Source: Caulobacteraceae bacterium
Lineage (GTDB): Bacteria > Pseudomonadota > Alphaproteobacteria > Caulobacterales > Caulobacteraceae
Length of the DNA: 64,000 bases
NCBI GenBank assembly: GCA_019748055.1
Contig: JAIEQC010000014.1
Coordinates: 1-64,000, forward strand
Direction: 5' to 3'
In this document: positions 45,766 through 54,210 of the stretch, piece after piece
How positions within the stretch are numbered: the stretch's first letter is position 1
Layout of the letters: each line of letters opens with the position of its first letter
The notes under the pieces: generated by a model
Told to the model about the DNA's origin: nothing
Database searches by the model: none
What the model saw: only the letters and a program-made list of their open reading frames with translations
Position numbers and translations under genes: made by a program

Positions 45766-47322
45766 TCAGGCCCACAGGAAACCCAGGTCTCGAGGCGTGA
45801 AGTTCCTGAGATTCGGGAAGATCGCATCCAGGCTTGCATCGGAGACGCCGAGCCAGCGCCCCATCGTGGCCGCATACTGATCGACCGAGGTCGTGGGGAC
45901 CATGGAGGCGCCGGCCATGTCCGGATTGCGGAACGCGCCCAGGTCCACGCCCAGGGTAGGATATTGGCCGTAGATGTCGCCGCCGCGGACGGATCCGCCC
46001 ATGACGAAGTGGTGGCCGCCCCAGGCGTGGTCGGTCCCGTCGCCGTTCGTCGTGAAGGTGCGGGAGAAGTCCGAAGCTGTGAAGGTTGTGACGGCGTTGC
46101 GCATGTTCACGCCGCCCAAGGAACCCAGGACGGAGTCGAAATAGGACAAGGCGTGCGCCACCTTGGCGAGATTGTTGGGCTGCACAGTGTTCTGGACGTC
46201 GTGATTGTCCCATCCGCCCAGGCTGACGAAGAAGACCTGTCGGCGCAGGCCCAGAGAGCTGTTGGCCGCGATCATCCTGGCCACCGTCTGAAGTTGGGTG
46301 GCCAGGGTGTTGTTCTCGACCGCACCGGTGATTGGATTGACGTAGGCGGACGGGGCGGGGATCGAGGTGACGGCGGACTGAGTGAAGGCCGAGTTGACGG
46401 TCGTCGCGGCCGAGACGGAACGGCCGGTCACGGTGGCGTAGTCGGCGGCGAAGAAGCTGGCGGGGCTCGTGTCCTGAATGATGCTGCGCACCCGCGACGG
46501 CGCCAGCGTGGAGCCGAAAAGGCTGGCGCTCGATCCGCCGTTGATGACGAGGGCGGGTTGGGCCGCCGTGGTCATCTGATACTGCACGACGCTCTGGCCG
46601 GACAGGAAGACGGCGTTGCCCGCCGTCGAGATTGCGGTGAACAGGCTGTTTGATCCGTTCGACCCGAGGAAGGCGTCGCCGAGGCGACCGCCCCAGCCGA
46701 CCCGCGCCCCTTCGGACGCGCCGGCCTGCCAGGTCGACTGCTGGTCGTTGTGCGAGAACAGGTTGGAGGGGAAGGCGACGGTCCGGGCCTGATACTGGGC
46801 CTTGGTGATCGGCCGGATGAGAGTGCCGACGTTGGCCACGATGGCCAGCCGATCGGCGTCGAACAGCGTCTTGAGCGGCCCCAGCATCGGGTGCAGCGCG
46901 AAGGTGCGGACCGAGGCGTTCGTCCCGTCCGGGATCGGATTGGGCGTGCGGGGGACGATCGGCAGGACGCCGCCCCAGGCCTCAGGCGAACGTGCCGTGA
47001 CGGTGCGTCCCGTGATGGGCGAAACCAGGCCTACGGGGGTCGGCGGCGTTCCGGGCGGCATCAGGGCGATGGGGTCGTCGCCGGTGTTGCGGGCCGCGAA
47101 ATAGCGACCGAAGGAGTCGCTGTCGGTCGCCAGCACGGTGTTGTTGGAGTCGTTGCCGCCGAACAGGAAGACGCAGACAAGGGCCCTGTAGTCCGGCGCG
47201 GCCTGGCTGGCCGCCGAGCCGGCCGCCGCGAGCTGGGCGGCGAAGGGGGCCGCGGCTCCGAGAATGGACAGTCCGCCTCCGAGACGGAGCAGGTGACGGC
47301 GATCCAGCGGTGAGAGGGTCAT
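45766..47322 (-). CDS. DUF1501 family Tat-exported protein
   Basis: A 518-residue protein of the DUF1501 family (alkaline-phosphatase/sulfatase-like fold, function unknown). The N-terminus MTLSPLDRRHLLRLGGGLSI contains a twin-arginine signal followed by a hydrophobic stretch. CVFLFGGNDSNNTVLATD is the family start and VSLGGWDNHDVQ, TFTASDFSRTF and GTDHAWGGHHFVMGG are the hallmark metal-site-like motifs. ATG 47322, 10 bases after the DUF1800 stop, puts the Tat motif at the usual place; ATG 47346 is also open. Coded with DUF1800, as in many genomes. Confidence 0.9.
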   Translation of the reverse strand: MTLSPLDRRHLLRLGGGLSILGAAAPFAAQLAAAGSAASQAAPDYRALVCVFLFGGNDSNNTVLATDSDSFGRYFAARNTGDDPIALMPPGTPPTPVGLVSPITGRTVTARSPEAWGGVLPIVPRTPNPIPDGTNASVRTFALHPMLGPLKTLFDADRLAIVANVGTLIRPITKAQYQARTVAFPSNLFSHNDQQSTWQAGASEGARVGWGGRLGDAFLGSNGSNSLFTAISTAGNAVFLSGQSVVQYQMTTAAQPALVINGGSSASLFGSTLAPSRVRSIIQDTSPASFFAADYATVTGRSVSAATTVNSAFTQSAVTSIPAPSAYVNPITGAVENNTLATQLQTVARMIAANSSLGLRRQVFFVSLGGWDNHDVQNTVQPNNLAKVAHALSYFDSVLGSLGGVNMRNAVTTFTASDFSRTFTTNGDGTDHAWGGHHFVMGGSVRGGDIYGQYPTLGVDLGAFRNPDMAGASMVPTTSVDQYAATMGRWLGVSDASLDAIFPNLRNFTPRDLGFLWA

Positions 47323-47332
47323 CCTGTCGTCC

Positions 47333-49057
47333 TCATCGCTGAACAAGGTATTCCGGCGAGATCATCGTCAGATAGACGGCCAGCTTCGCGCGGTTCAGGC
47401 GCGCCGTGTCGATCTGCGTCTGGCTGGCGCCGGCCCCAGGAATGGCGACGCTGTTCACGCACTCGATGATGTGGGCCCTAAGCGTGGTCGACATCTGACC
47501 ATACAGCAGCAGGCGGTTCATCCGGTCCGCCAGCTGGGCGGCGTCGTCGGCAACCGCCACCTCGGCCTGATAGGTCGAGCGTACGTCGGCCCCCGTGCCT
47601 ATGCCCGTGCCGATCGCCGTCTGGATGGTGTTCGCGTACCCGGCGACGGTCACCTCATCGACGATCTGGAACTCCGGGGCGTTCAGGCCGGCGCCGCCCA
47701 GTCGGGTGTTGGGCGGCACGTATCCGGGCCGGAAGAAATTGAACACGGACGGCGCCGCCAGCGCCGACTGCGCCAGGGACAGGCTGCTGCTGGTGGACGT
47801 GATCAGGAAGTTGCCGGAAACGGACGTCGCGGCGAAGGCCCGCATCCAGTTGACCAAGCGGATCATCGGCTCGCGCACCTTGCCGAAGGTGCTGCTGCTC
47901 ACGGCCGCCATGTCGCGAGCTTCGGCATCGAACAGGATCGCACGCACGACCGCCGCCAGGTCGCCTCTCACGCCCGCTCCGTTGTTGTCGAAAACCGCGG
48001 CAACCCTTCGGACGTAGGAGGGGCTGGGGTTGCTTGTCACCAGGCGCTGGATCAGCTGGCGACCGATGAAGGGGCCGACGTTGGGGTGGTTGAAGATCAC
48101 GTCCAGCGCCTGGCCCAGTTCCGTGGCCGGGTCGGCCGATGCGATGGTCGTGCCGAGGAAGGTCTTGGTCGAGGTGGAGTGGAAGGCGGGATAGAAGATC
48201 ATCGGGCGGACGCTTGCGTCCGGATCGCGGTTTCGGCCGAAGAAGGTGTTGTTGGTGGGTGTCGGCGAGTACCAGCTCATGCCTGTGAACACCCGCGCCA
48301 GGCCTGAGATGTCGGCTGGTGTGTAGGCGGGAACGGGAACGCCGGAGCCGTCGGTGACGACCGTGCCGTCCGGGTTCAGCCGGTTCACCCCGATCGTCAT
48401 CAGTTGCATCACTTCCCGGGCGTAGTTCTCGTCCGGGTTCCGCCCGGTCGCCGGGTCTTCCTTCTGATTGGCCAGATGGGTCAGGTAGACGCCCATCATC
48501 GGGTGCATGCTGACCTGTTGAAGGAGCGTGCGGAAGTTGCCGAAGGCGTTGGCGCCCAGCATGTCGTAGTAGGCGCCCGCCCCGCGCGCGTCGACCAGAG
48601 GGTCGACCAGGGAGATCACGAAGATCTCGGAAAGCGCCAGCTTCATGCGCTGGCGCAGCTGGTCCTGGGCCGTGGCGGCCTGAAGCCAAAAGCTCTCGTA
48701 GAAATGATTGGCGTTCAGGGTCGCGGTCGGCTGGGTGATCCGCAGCTGAGCCAGCCGATTGTCCAGATAGGCCTGATGCGAGGACGCCGGCAGGGCGACC
48801 TGCATGTCCACCCAGCGCGTGTAACCCAGAGACTTCAGCGCGTTGATGTCGGCGTCGGTCGCGCCGAACGTCGCCTGGGTGAGGAAGCGACCAGCCTCGG
48901 CGTCGCTGAGCGGGGCGCCTCCTCCCGGGGGAGGCGCAGGACCGGTGCCGCTGCCCTGTTCTCCGCCGCCGCCGCATGCGGCGAGTCCCGCCGCCAGAAC
49001 GGTCGAAACGGCGACAAGCCTCGCACCCCCGGCCATGGCGACGATCGTCACGAGCAC
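47333..49057 (-). CDS. DUF1800 family lipoprotein
   Basis: A protein of up to 574 residues of the DUF1800 family, unknown function. The N-terminus carries a type II signal with lipobox LAAC followed by a Gly/Pro-rich linker (GGGGEQGSGTGPAPPPGGG). RFLTQATFGATDADINALKS and MKLALSEIFVIS begin the domain; NYAREVMQLMTIGVN, LARVFTGMSWY and VFNFFRPGYVPP are typical. Start uncertain: GTG 49057, GTG 49051 or ATG 49036; the ribosome site GGGGGAG favours 49051. It is co-transcribed with the Tat-exported DUF1501 partner, so both should work outside the cytoplasm. Confidence 0.88.
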   Translation of the reverse strand: MLVTIVAMAGGARLVAVSTVLAAGLAACGGGGEQGSGTGPAPPPGGGAPLSDAEAGRFLTQATFGATDADINALKSLGYTRWVDMQVALPASSHQAYLDNRLAQLRITQPTATLNANHFYESFWLQAATAQDQLRQRMKLALSEIFVISLVDPLVDARGAGAYYDMLGANAFGNFRTLLQQVSMHPMMGVYLTHLANQKEDPATGRNPDENYAREVMQLMTIGVNRLNPDGTVVTDGSGVPVPAYTPADISGLARVFTGMSWYSPTPTNNTFFGRNRDPDASVRPMIFYPAFHSTSTKTFLGTTIASADPATELGQALDVIFNHPNVGPFIGRQLIQRLVTSNPSPSYVRRVAAVFDNNGAGVRGDLAAVVRAILFDAEARDMAAVSSSTFGKVREPMIRLVNWMRAFAATSVSGNFLITSTSSSLSLAQSALAAPSVFNFFRPGYVPPNTRLGGAGLNAPEFQIVDEVTVAGYANTIQTAIGTGIGTGADVRSTYQAEVAVADDAAQLADRMNRLLLYGQMSTTLRAHIIECVNSVAIPGAGASQTQIDTARLNRAKLAVYLTMISPEYLVQR

Positions 49058-49080
49058 TCCCCCGAGTTCACTCGAGGGAG
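49057..49080 (-). promoter_or_regulatory. Hairpin covering the ribosome site of the DUF1800 gene
   Basis: CTCCCCCGAG (49057-49066) and CTCGAGGGAG (49071-49080) pair at nine of ten positions around loop TTCA. In the mRNA of the minus-strand DUF1800 gene this places the GGGGGAG ribosome site inside the stem, so translation could depend on opening of the helix. Confidence 0.4.
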
Positions 49081-49216
49081 ACCATTCTACAAAAGCGAAG
49101 CTTGCGCGACCGGAATCTGGCGTCCGCCGAAAACGGATGCGTGATCGCTTGGCGACGTCTCAGTGGAAAGTGGCGGACGGCACGACCCGAGGCTGGGCCG
49201 CCCGTCCGCCATCCGG

Positions 49217-51538
49217 TCATTCCGCCGCGGAAGCGGCGGCCGCGCGCGGCCAGCCGTTGTTGGCGAGGTCGGCGTCGGCGGTCTGCTGCATCGGATCGAC
49301 CATGACCGAGGCCACGGTCTTGTCCGTCACATGCTGCCAGGTGACCGTGCGGTTGTTCTGGCGCCAGATCTCGGCCGGAATCTTCACCGTCTCGGTGGTG
49401 CCGTCGTCATAGGTGAACTGGACGATGATCGGCATCACCACGCCGCCGACGTTGGAGAAGGTCAGGCGGTACAGCTTGCCGTCGAACGACCGGGCGCGGG
49501 CGATCAGGCCGTCGAACTGGCCGTTCTTGGCGGCCGCCCAGGTGCGGCGCTGTTCGTCGGTGATCGGGAACTCGGCCGACCCGTCGTCGGACGGATTGTC
49601 CAGCGTGGGCATGCGCTCGACCAGCGGGACGCGGCCTTCGGCCCGGTCGGCCAGGACGGTGACCGAGGGCGGCTCCGGCGCCGGAGGGGTGGCCGGGCCC
49701 TGGCCCTGCTGTCCGCCGCCGCCCGCGTTCGGCTGTGCCGGCGTGGCGACGACCACGTTGTCCAGCGAGATGTCGACGTGGTCGGTGGAATAGAACCAGC
49801 CACGCCAGAACCAGTCGAGGTCCATGCCCGAGACCTCTTCCATGGTGCGGAAAAAGTCGTACGGCGTGGCGCGCTTGAACTTCCAGCGGCGGCCATATTC
49901 GGCGAATGCGCGGTCGAACAGTTCGCGGCCCATGACAGTCTCGCGCAGGACGGTCAGCGCCACGCCCGGCTTCACATATCCCTCATAGCCGTAGTTGGTC
50001 AGGCTCTGGGCGTTGGTCATCAAAGGCTGCTGGTTCTCGGACAGCATGTGCCGGATGATGCCGCCGCGCGGCTCGCCCGAGGCGTCGAACTCCGCGTCCC
50101 ACAGCTTCTCGGCCTGGAACTCCACGAAGGTGTTGATGCCCTCGTCCATCCAGACCCACTGGCGTTCGTCGGAGTTGACGATCATCGGGAACCAGATGTG
50201 GCCGATCTCGTGGATGATCACGCCGGCCAGGGCGTACTTCACGTCGTCGACGCGCTGGGGTGTGCCGTCGGGCGCGCGCTGGGGGCGGGCGCCGTTGAAC
50301 GTGATCATCGGGTATTCCATCCCGCCGACCGGGCCGTTCACCGACTGGGCCGTGGGATAGGGATAGGGGAAGGTCGCCTCGCCATAGACGTCCAGAGCGT
50401 GGGCGACGGCGCGGGTCGAGACCTGGTCCCACAGGGGACGCGCCTCGCCCGGATAGAAGGACATGGCCATGACCACGGGCATTTCGGGGTCGCCGTTCGG
50501 CACGCCCATGGCGTCCCAGACGAACTTGCGCGAGCTGGCCCAGGCGAAGTCGCGCACGTTATCTGCGCGGAAGGTCCAGGTGCGTGTGCCCTCGACCGAG
50601 CCCAGCTCCGCGGCGGCGGCCTCGGCCGGATTGACGATGTAGACCGGGTCGATGGCGGTGCGGGCGGAGGCGTAGCGGCGGCGCTGCTCGGCCGTCAGGA
50701 CGTCGCGGTCGTTGACCAGCACGCCCGAGGCGGCGACCACGTGGTCGGCCGGGACGGTGATCGACACCTGATAGTCGCCGAACTCCAGCGGGAACTCGGA
50801 CCCCAGATAGGGCAGTTGGTGCCAGCCTTCGTAGTCCGAGAAGGCCGCCAGGCGCGGGAACCACTGGGCCAGTTGGAAGATGCAGTCCGACTGGCCGTCC
50901 GAGGCACGGAAGCACTCATAGCCCGAGCGTCCGCCGGTCAGGTCGCCGTCGCCGATGGCCAGGGTGTAGCCCATGTCGAAGGTGACCCGCTCGCCCGGCT
51001 TCAGCGGGGTGGGAAGGTCGATGCGCATCAGGGCGTCGTTGACCAGGAAGGGGATCGGACGGCCGCGAGTGTCGGCGACGGTCAGGTTGCTGAAGCCGCC
51101 CTCCCAGTCCTCGTAGATCAGCACCTGGGCCACGTCGAAGACGCCGAAGGTGCCTTCGTCGCCGGTGGTCGAGGTGACGCGGTCCATGGAGTTCCGCTTG
51201 AAGCCGTTCTGGTCCAGCAGGATCCAGAGGTAGTCCAGTTCGTGCGGAGAGTTGTTCTGATAGGTGACGCGCTGGCTGCCGGTCAGGCTGCGGCCCGCCT
51301 CGTCCAGACGCACGTCGACGACGTAGTCGACCTTCTGCTGCCAGTAGGCCGGGCCCGGCTCACCGGTGGCGGCGCGATAGACGTTCGGGGTCGGCCAGTC
51401 CTCGCCTTCGAACTGGCGGAAGGCGTCCTCGTACTCGCCCTTGGACTGGTCCACGGCGCCGACGCTGACCTGGGCCTGGGCGGCGGAGGCGAGCAGGGCG
51501 AGGCCGGAGGCGGCCACCATCAAGAGTTTCAGCCGCAT
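49217..51538 (-). CDS. M1 family zinc metallopeptidase, exported
   Basis: A 773-residue exported peptidase. The signal peptide ends at LALLASAAQA before QVSVG. The zinc site is HEIGH-x18-E (IIHEIGHIWFP, then WMDEGINTF), preceded by the exopeptidase-type GGMEYPMITF. The C-terminal region has LVERMPTLDNPSDDGSAEFP and GGVVMPIIVQFTYDDGTTET, seen in the large M1 aminopeptidase-like proteins of this group, with a Gly/Gln/Pro linker before it. Substrate unknown. GGAG lies 8 bases before ATG 51538. It stands alone, divergent from the his operon. Confidence 0.92.
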   Translation of the reverse strand: MRLKLLMVAASGLALLASAAQAQVSVGAVDQSKGEYEDAFRQFEGEDWPTPNVYRAATGEPGPAYWQQKVDYVVDVRLDEAGRSLTGSQRVTYQNNSPHELDYLWILLDQNGFKRNSMDRVTSTTGDEGTFGVFDVAQVLIYEDWEGGFSNLTVADTRGRPIPFLVNDALMRIDLPTPLKPGERVTFDMGYTLAIGDGDLTGGRSGYECFRASDGQSDCIFQLAQWFPRLAAFSDYEGWHQLPYLGSEFPLEFGDYQVSITVPADHVVAASGVLVNDRDVLTAEQRRRYASARTAIDPVYIVNPAEAAAAELGSVEGTRTWTFRADNVRDFAWASSRKFVWDAMGVPNGDPEMPVVMAMSFYPGEARPLWDQVSTRAVAHALDVYGEATFPYPYPTAQSVNGPVGGMEYPMITFNGARPQRAPDGTPQRVDDVKYALAGVIIHEIGHIWFPMIVNSDERQWVWMDEGINTFVEFQAEKLWDAEFDASGEPRGGIIRHMLSENQQPLMTNAQSLTNYGYEGYVKPGVALTVLRETVMGRELFDRAFAEYGRRWKFKRATPYDFFRTMEEVSGMDLDWFWRGWFYSTDHVDISLDNVVVATPAQPNAGGGGQQGQGPATPPAPEPPSVTVLADRAEGRVPLVERMPTLDNPSDDGSAEFPITDEQRRTWAAAKNGQFDGLIARARSFDGKLYRLTFSNVGGVVMPIIVQFTYDDGTTETVKIPAEIWRQNNRTVTWQHVTDKTVASVMVDPMQQTADADLANNGWPRAAAASAAE

Positions 51539-51656
51539 GGTCGTGCTCCGGGTCGGGAAAAGCGTTGAAATCGCGGCGGACCTTAACCCTCGCCGGAACC
51601 GGCGCAAGGCGCGGATGATTACGGAAACGACAGAATGTCGCGCGGCCGGCGCGCGC

Positions 51657-51683
51657 TTGACTGTGCCAGTGTTACAGCATAGT
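51657..51683 (+). promoter_or_regulatory. Candidate promoter of the his operon
   Basis: TTGACT (51657-51662) and CATAGT (51678-51683) lie 15 bases apart just before the TrpR-like gene. If used, transcription would start about 10 bases on, almost at ATG 51694, making the first message nearly leaderless. Seen by eye; spacing is shorter than ideal. GTGTTACAGCATAGTGG in this stretch might be a regulator site. Confidence 0.35.
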
Positions 51684-51693
51684 GGAACGCGCC

Positions 51694-52011
51694 ATGACCG
51701 ACGCCTTGCCCCGCAACGCCGCCGCCGCGGCCCGCAGCCGCGTGGAACTGTACGACGCCCTGCTGGCGCTGACCACGCGCGAGGAGGTCGACGCCTTCCT
51801 GTCGGACCTGTGCACCCCGGCCGAGGTGCGCGCCTTCGCCGAGCGGTGGCAGGTGGCGCGTCTGCTGGACGCCGGGGGCAAGACCTATCGCGAAATCGCC
51901 GCCGAGGCCCAGGCCAGCCCGACCACGGTCGTGCGGGTCGCCCGCTTCCTGAAGGAGATGCCGCATCAGGGCTACCGCCTGGTGCTGGACCGTCTCGCCG
52001 CCAAACACTGA
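51694..52011 (+). CDS. YerC/YecD family TrpR-related regulator
   Basis: A 105-residue DNA-binding protein of the Trp-repressor superfamily. SRVELYDALLALTTREEVDA and LCTPAEVRAFAERWQVARLL are the YerC/YecD pattern, and TYREIAAEAQASPTTVVRVA is the helix-turn-helix. Located 10 bases before hisG and on the same strand, it is a good candidate for autoregulated control of the his operon; members of the family often sit next to his or other biosynthetic genes. ATG 51694 is preferred, GTG 51682 is also in frame. Ligand unknown. Confidence 0.85.
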   Translation: MTDALPRNAAAAARSRVELYDALLALTTREEVDAFLSDLCTPAEVRAFAERWQVARLLDAGGKTYREIAAEAQASPTTVVRVARFLKEMPHQGYRLVLDRLAAKH

Positions 52012-52021
52012 GTCAAAACCC

Positions 52022-52903
52022 ATGAGTACCGTGAAGGGGCGGCTGCGCATCGCCGTCCAGAAGTCCGGCCGTCTGTCCGAACGCAGCCTCGACCTCGTCC
52101 GCGACGCTGGCCTGAGGGTCGTGAAGGGCACGAACGACCTGCTGTATCGCATCGAGAACGCGCCCATCGACCTGCTGCGGGTGCGCGACGACGACATCCC
52201 GACCTTCGTGGCGGACGGCGTCTGCGACCTGGGTATCGTCGGCGAGAACGTGCTGGAGGAAGGGCGCAACGGCGGGCCGAACGCCGAGGTGGTCATGCCG
52301 CTGGGCTTCGGTCGGTGCACCCTGAAGATCGCCGTGCCGCCGACGCTGGACTACGTCGGTCCGGCGTCGCTGGAGGGGCGACGCGTGGCGACCAGCTATC
52401 CCCGCGTGCTGAAGCGCTGGCTGGCGGAGCAGGGGGTCACCGCCGACGTGGTGACCATGCGCGGCGCGGTCGAGGTGGCCCCCCGGCTGAAGCTGGCGCA
52501 CGCCATCTGCGACCTGGTGTCGACCGGCGCCACGCTGGAGGCCAACGGCCTGCAGGCGCGCGAGACCGTGCTGGACAGCCAGGCGGTGCTGATCCGCTCA
52601 CCGGTCGCGCCGGAACCCGAACTGGCGGACCTTCTGGAGAGCATCGTCGAGCGGATGGCGGGCGTGGTGGCCAGCCAGGGCGCCAAGTACGTGATGCTGA
52701 ACGCACCGCGGGCCAATCTGGACCGGATCACGGCGCTTCTGCCCGGCGCCGGCGCGCCGACCGTGATGCCCCTGTCGGGGCGCGAGGACGCGGTCGCCGT
52801 CCACGCCGTCTGCCAGGAGGCCGTGTTCTGGGAGACGCTGGAGAAGCTGAAGGCCGAGGGGGCGTCCGCCATCCTGGTCCTGCCGATCGAGAAGATGATG
52901 TGA
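52022..52903 (+). CDS. hisG: ATP phosphoribosyltransferase, long form
   Basis: A 293-residue HisG of the long, self-sufficient type with a C-terminal ACT-like domain for histidine feedback, so no HisZ is needed. LRIAVQKSGRLSERSLDLVR, DDDIPTFVADGVCDLGIVGE and DLVSTGATLEANGL (PRPP-binding loop) are diagnostic; the last ~75 residues (YVMLNAPRANLDRITALLPG) form the ACT-like part. It condenses ATP and PRPP, the first step of histidine synthesis. hisD starts one base inside its stop. Confidence 0.96.
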   Translation: MSTVKGRLRIAVQKSGRLSERSLDLVRDAGLRVVKGTNDLLYRIENAPIDLLRVRDDDIPTFVADGVCDLGIVGENVLEEGRNGGPNAEVVMPLGFGRCTLKIAVPPTLDYVGPASLEGRRVATSYPRVLKRWLAEQGVTADVVTMRGAVEVAPRLKLAHAICDLVSTGATLEANGLQARETVLDSQAVLIRSPVAPEPELADLLESIVERMAGVVASQGAKYVMLNAPRANLDRITALLPGAGAPTVMPLSGREDAVAVHAVCQEAVFWETLEKLKAEGASAILVLPIEKMM

Positions 52904-54210
52904 TGAGGCGGTTCGACTGGAGCCAGCTGGACGAGGCCGGGCGACGCGAGGCGCTGGCGCGGCCCGCGCGCCGGGCGGAGGCCCGCGTGACGGACGGCGT
53001 GCGCGCCATTCTGGACGACGTGCAGGCGCGCGGCGGGGCGGCGGTGACCGAGTGGGCGCTGAAGCTGGACGGGCACGCGCCGCGCCGGGTCGTGCTGGAC
53101 GCCCCGACCGTGGCCGAGGCGCGATCGACCCTGCCGCCCGCCGACGTGCGGGCCCTGCGCGTCGCGGCTGACAATGTGCGGGTGTTCCACCAGGCGACGC
53201 GGCCGGAGGACGGCGGCTGGGTCGAGACGACGCCGGGCGTGCGCTCGCGCATCGCGTGGCGGCCGATCCGGTCGGCGGGCATCTATGTCCCCGGCGGCAC
53301 GGCGCCCTTGTTCTCGTCGCTGCTGATGCAGGCGATCCCGGCGCAGGTGGCGGGCGTGCCAGTGCGGGTGGCGGTGACGCCGCCAGCCAGGGACGGCGGC
53401 GTCCATCCGGCGATGATCCTAGCGGGCGCCGAGGCGGGGCTGGAGGAGATCTGGCTGATCGGCGGGGCGCAGGCGATCGCGGCCCTGACGTTCGGGGCCA
53501 CGTTCGACGACGGGGCGATCCCGGCGTGCGACAAGCTGTTCGGCCCCGGCAATGCCTGGGTGGCCGAGGCCAAGAAGCAGGCGGCGGCCCTGCCGGGCGG
53601 CCCGGCAGTGGACATGCCGGCGGGCCCGTCGGAGCTGATGGTCGTGATCGACCGCGACGCGGCGCCCGAGATCGCGGCGGCCGACCTGCTGAGTCAGGCC
53701 GAGCACGACGCGGACGCCCAGGTGGTGCTGGTTTCCACCAGCCGCGCGACGATCGACTACGTTCTGACCGAGGTGGAGACGCAGCTGGCGGACCTGCCGC
53801 GCGCCGACGTCGCACGGGCGTCTCTAGGCGAGGCCCGGGCGATCCTGGTGCGCGACCTGGACGCGGCGCTGGAGGTCATCAACGCCTATGGCCCCGAGCA
53901 CCTGGCGCTGCAGGTCGACGACGCGGAGGCGCTGATCGACGGCATCACCGCCGCCGGCGCCATCTTCGTCGGCCGGCACGCGGCCGAGACGCTGGGCGAC
54001 TATGCCGCCGGGCCCAGCCACGTGCTGCCGACCGACGGCGGGGCGCGCACGCTGGGCGGCATCACGACGGCCAGCTTCATGACGTCGATGTCGGTGCAGA
54101 CCGTGACCGCGCGGGGCGCGGCGGAATTGGGTCCGATCGCGGCGCGGCTGGCGCGGCTGGAGGGGCTGGAGGCGCACGCGCGCGCCGCTGATTTGAGGAG
54201 CGAGGGATGA
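52903..54210 (+). CDS. hisD: Histidinol dehydrogenase
   Basis: A 435-residue zinc- and NAD-dependent enzyme that oxidises histidinol to histidine in two steps. GIYVPGGTAPLFSSLLMQAI, DKLFGPGNAWVAEAKKQ, DMPAGPSELMVVIDRD, DLLSQAEHDADAQVVLVSTS and AGPSHVLPTDGGAR are all conserved, including zinc-binding Gln, His and Asp. Length is normal. ATG 52903 overlaps the hisG stop (TGATG). Confidence 0.97.
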   Translation: MRRFDWSQLDEAGRREALARPARRAEARVTDGVRAILDDVQARGGAAVTEWALKLDGHAPRRVVLDAPTVAEARSTLPPADVRALRVAADNVRVFHQATRPEDGGWVETTPGVRSRIAWRPIRSAGIYVPGGTAPLFSSLLMQAIPAQVAGVPVRVAVTPPARDGGVHPAMILAGAEAGLEEIWLIGGAQAIAALTFGATFDDGAIPACDKLFGPGNAWVAEAKKQAAALPGGPAVDMPAGPSELMVVIDRDAAPEIAAADLLSQAEHDADAQVVLVSTSRATIDYVLTEVETQLADLPRADVARASLGEARAILVRDLDAALEVINAYGPEHLALQVDDAEALIDGITAAGAIFVGRHAAETLGDYAAGPSHVLPTDGGARTLGGITTASFMTSMSVQTVTARGAAELGPIAARLARLEGLEAHARAADLRSEG

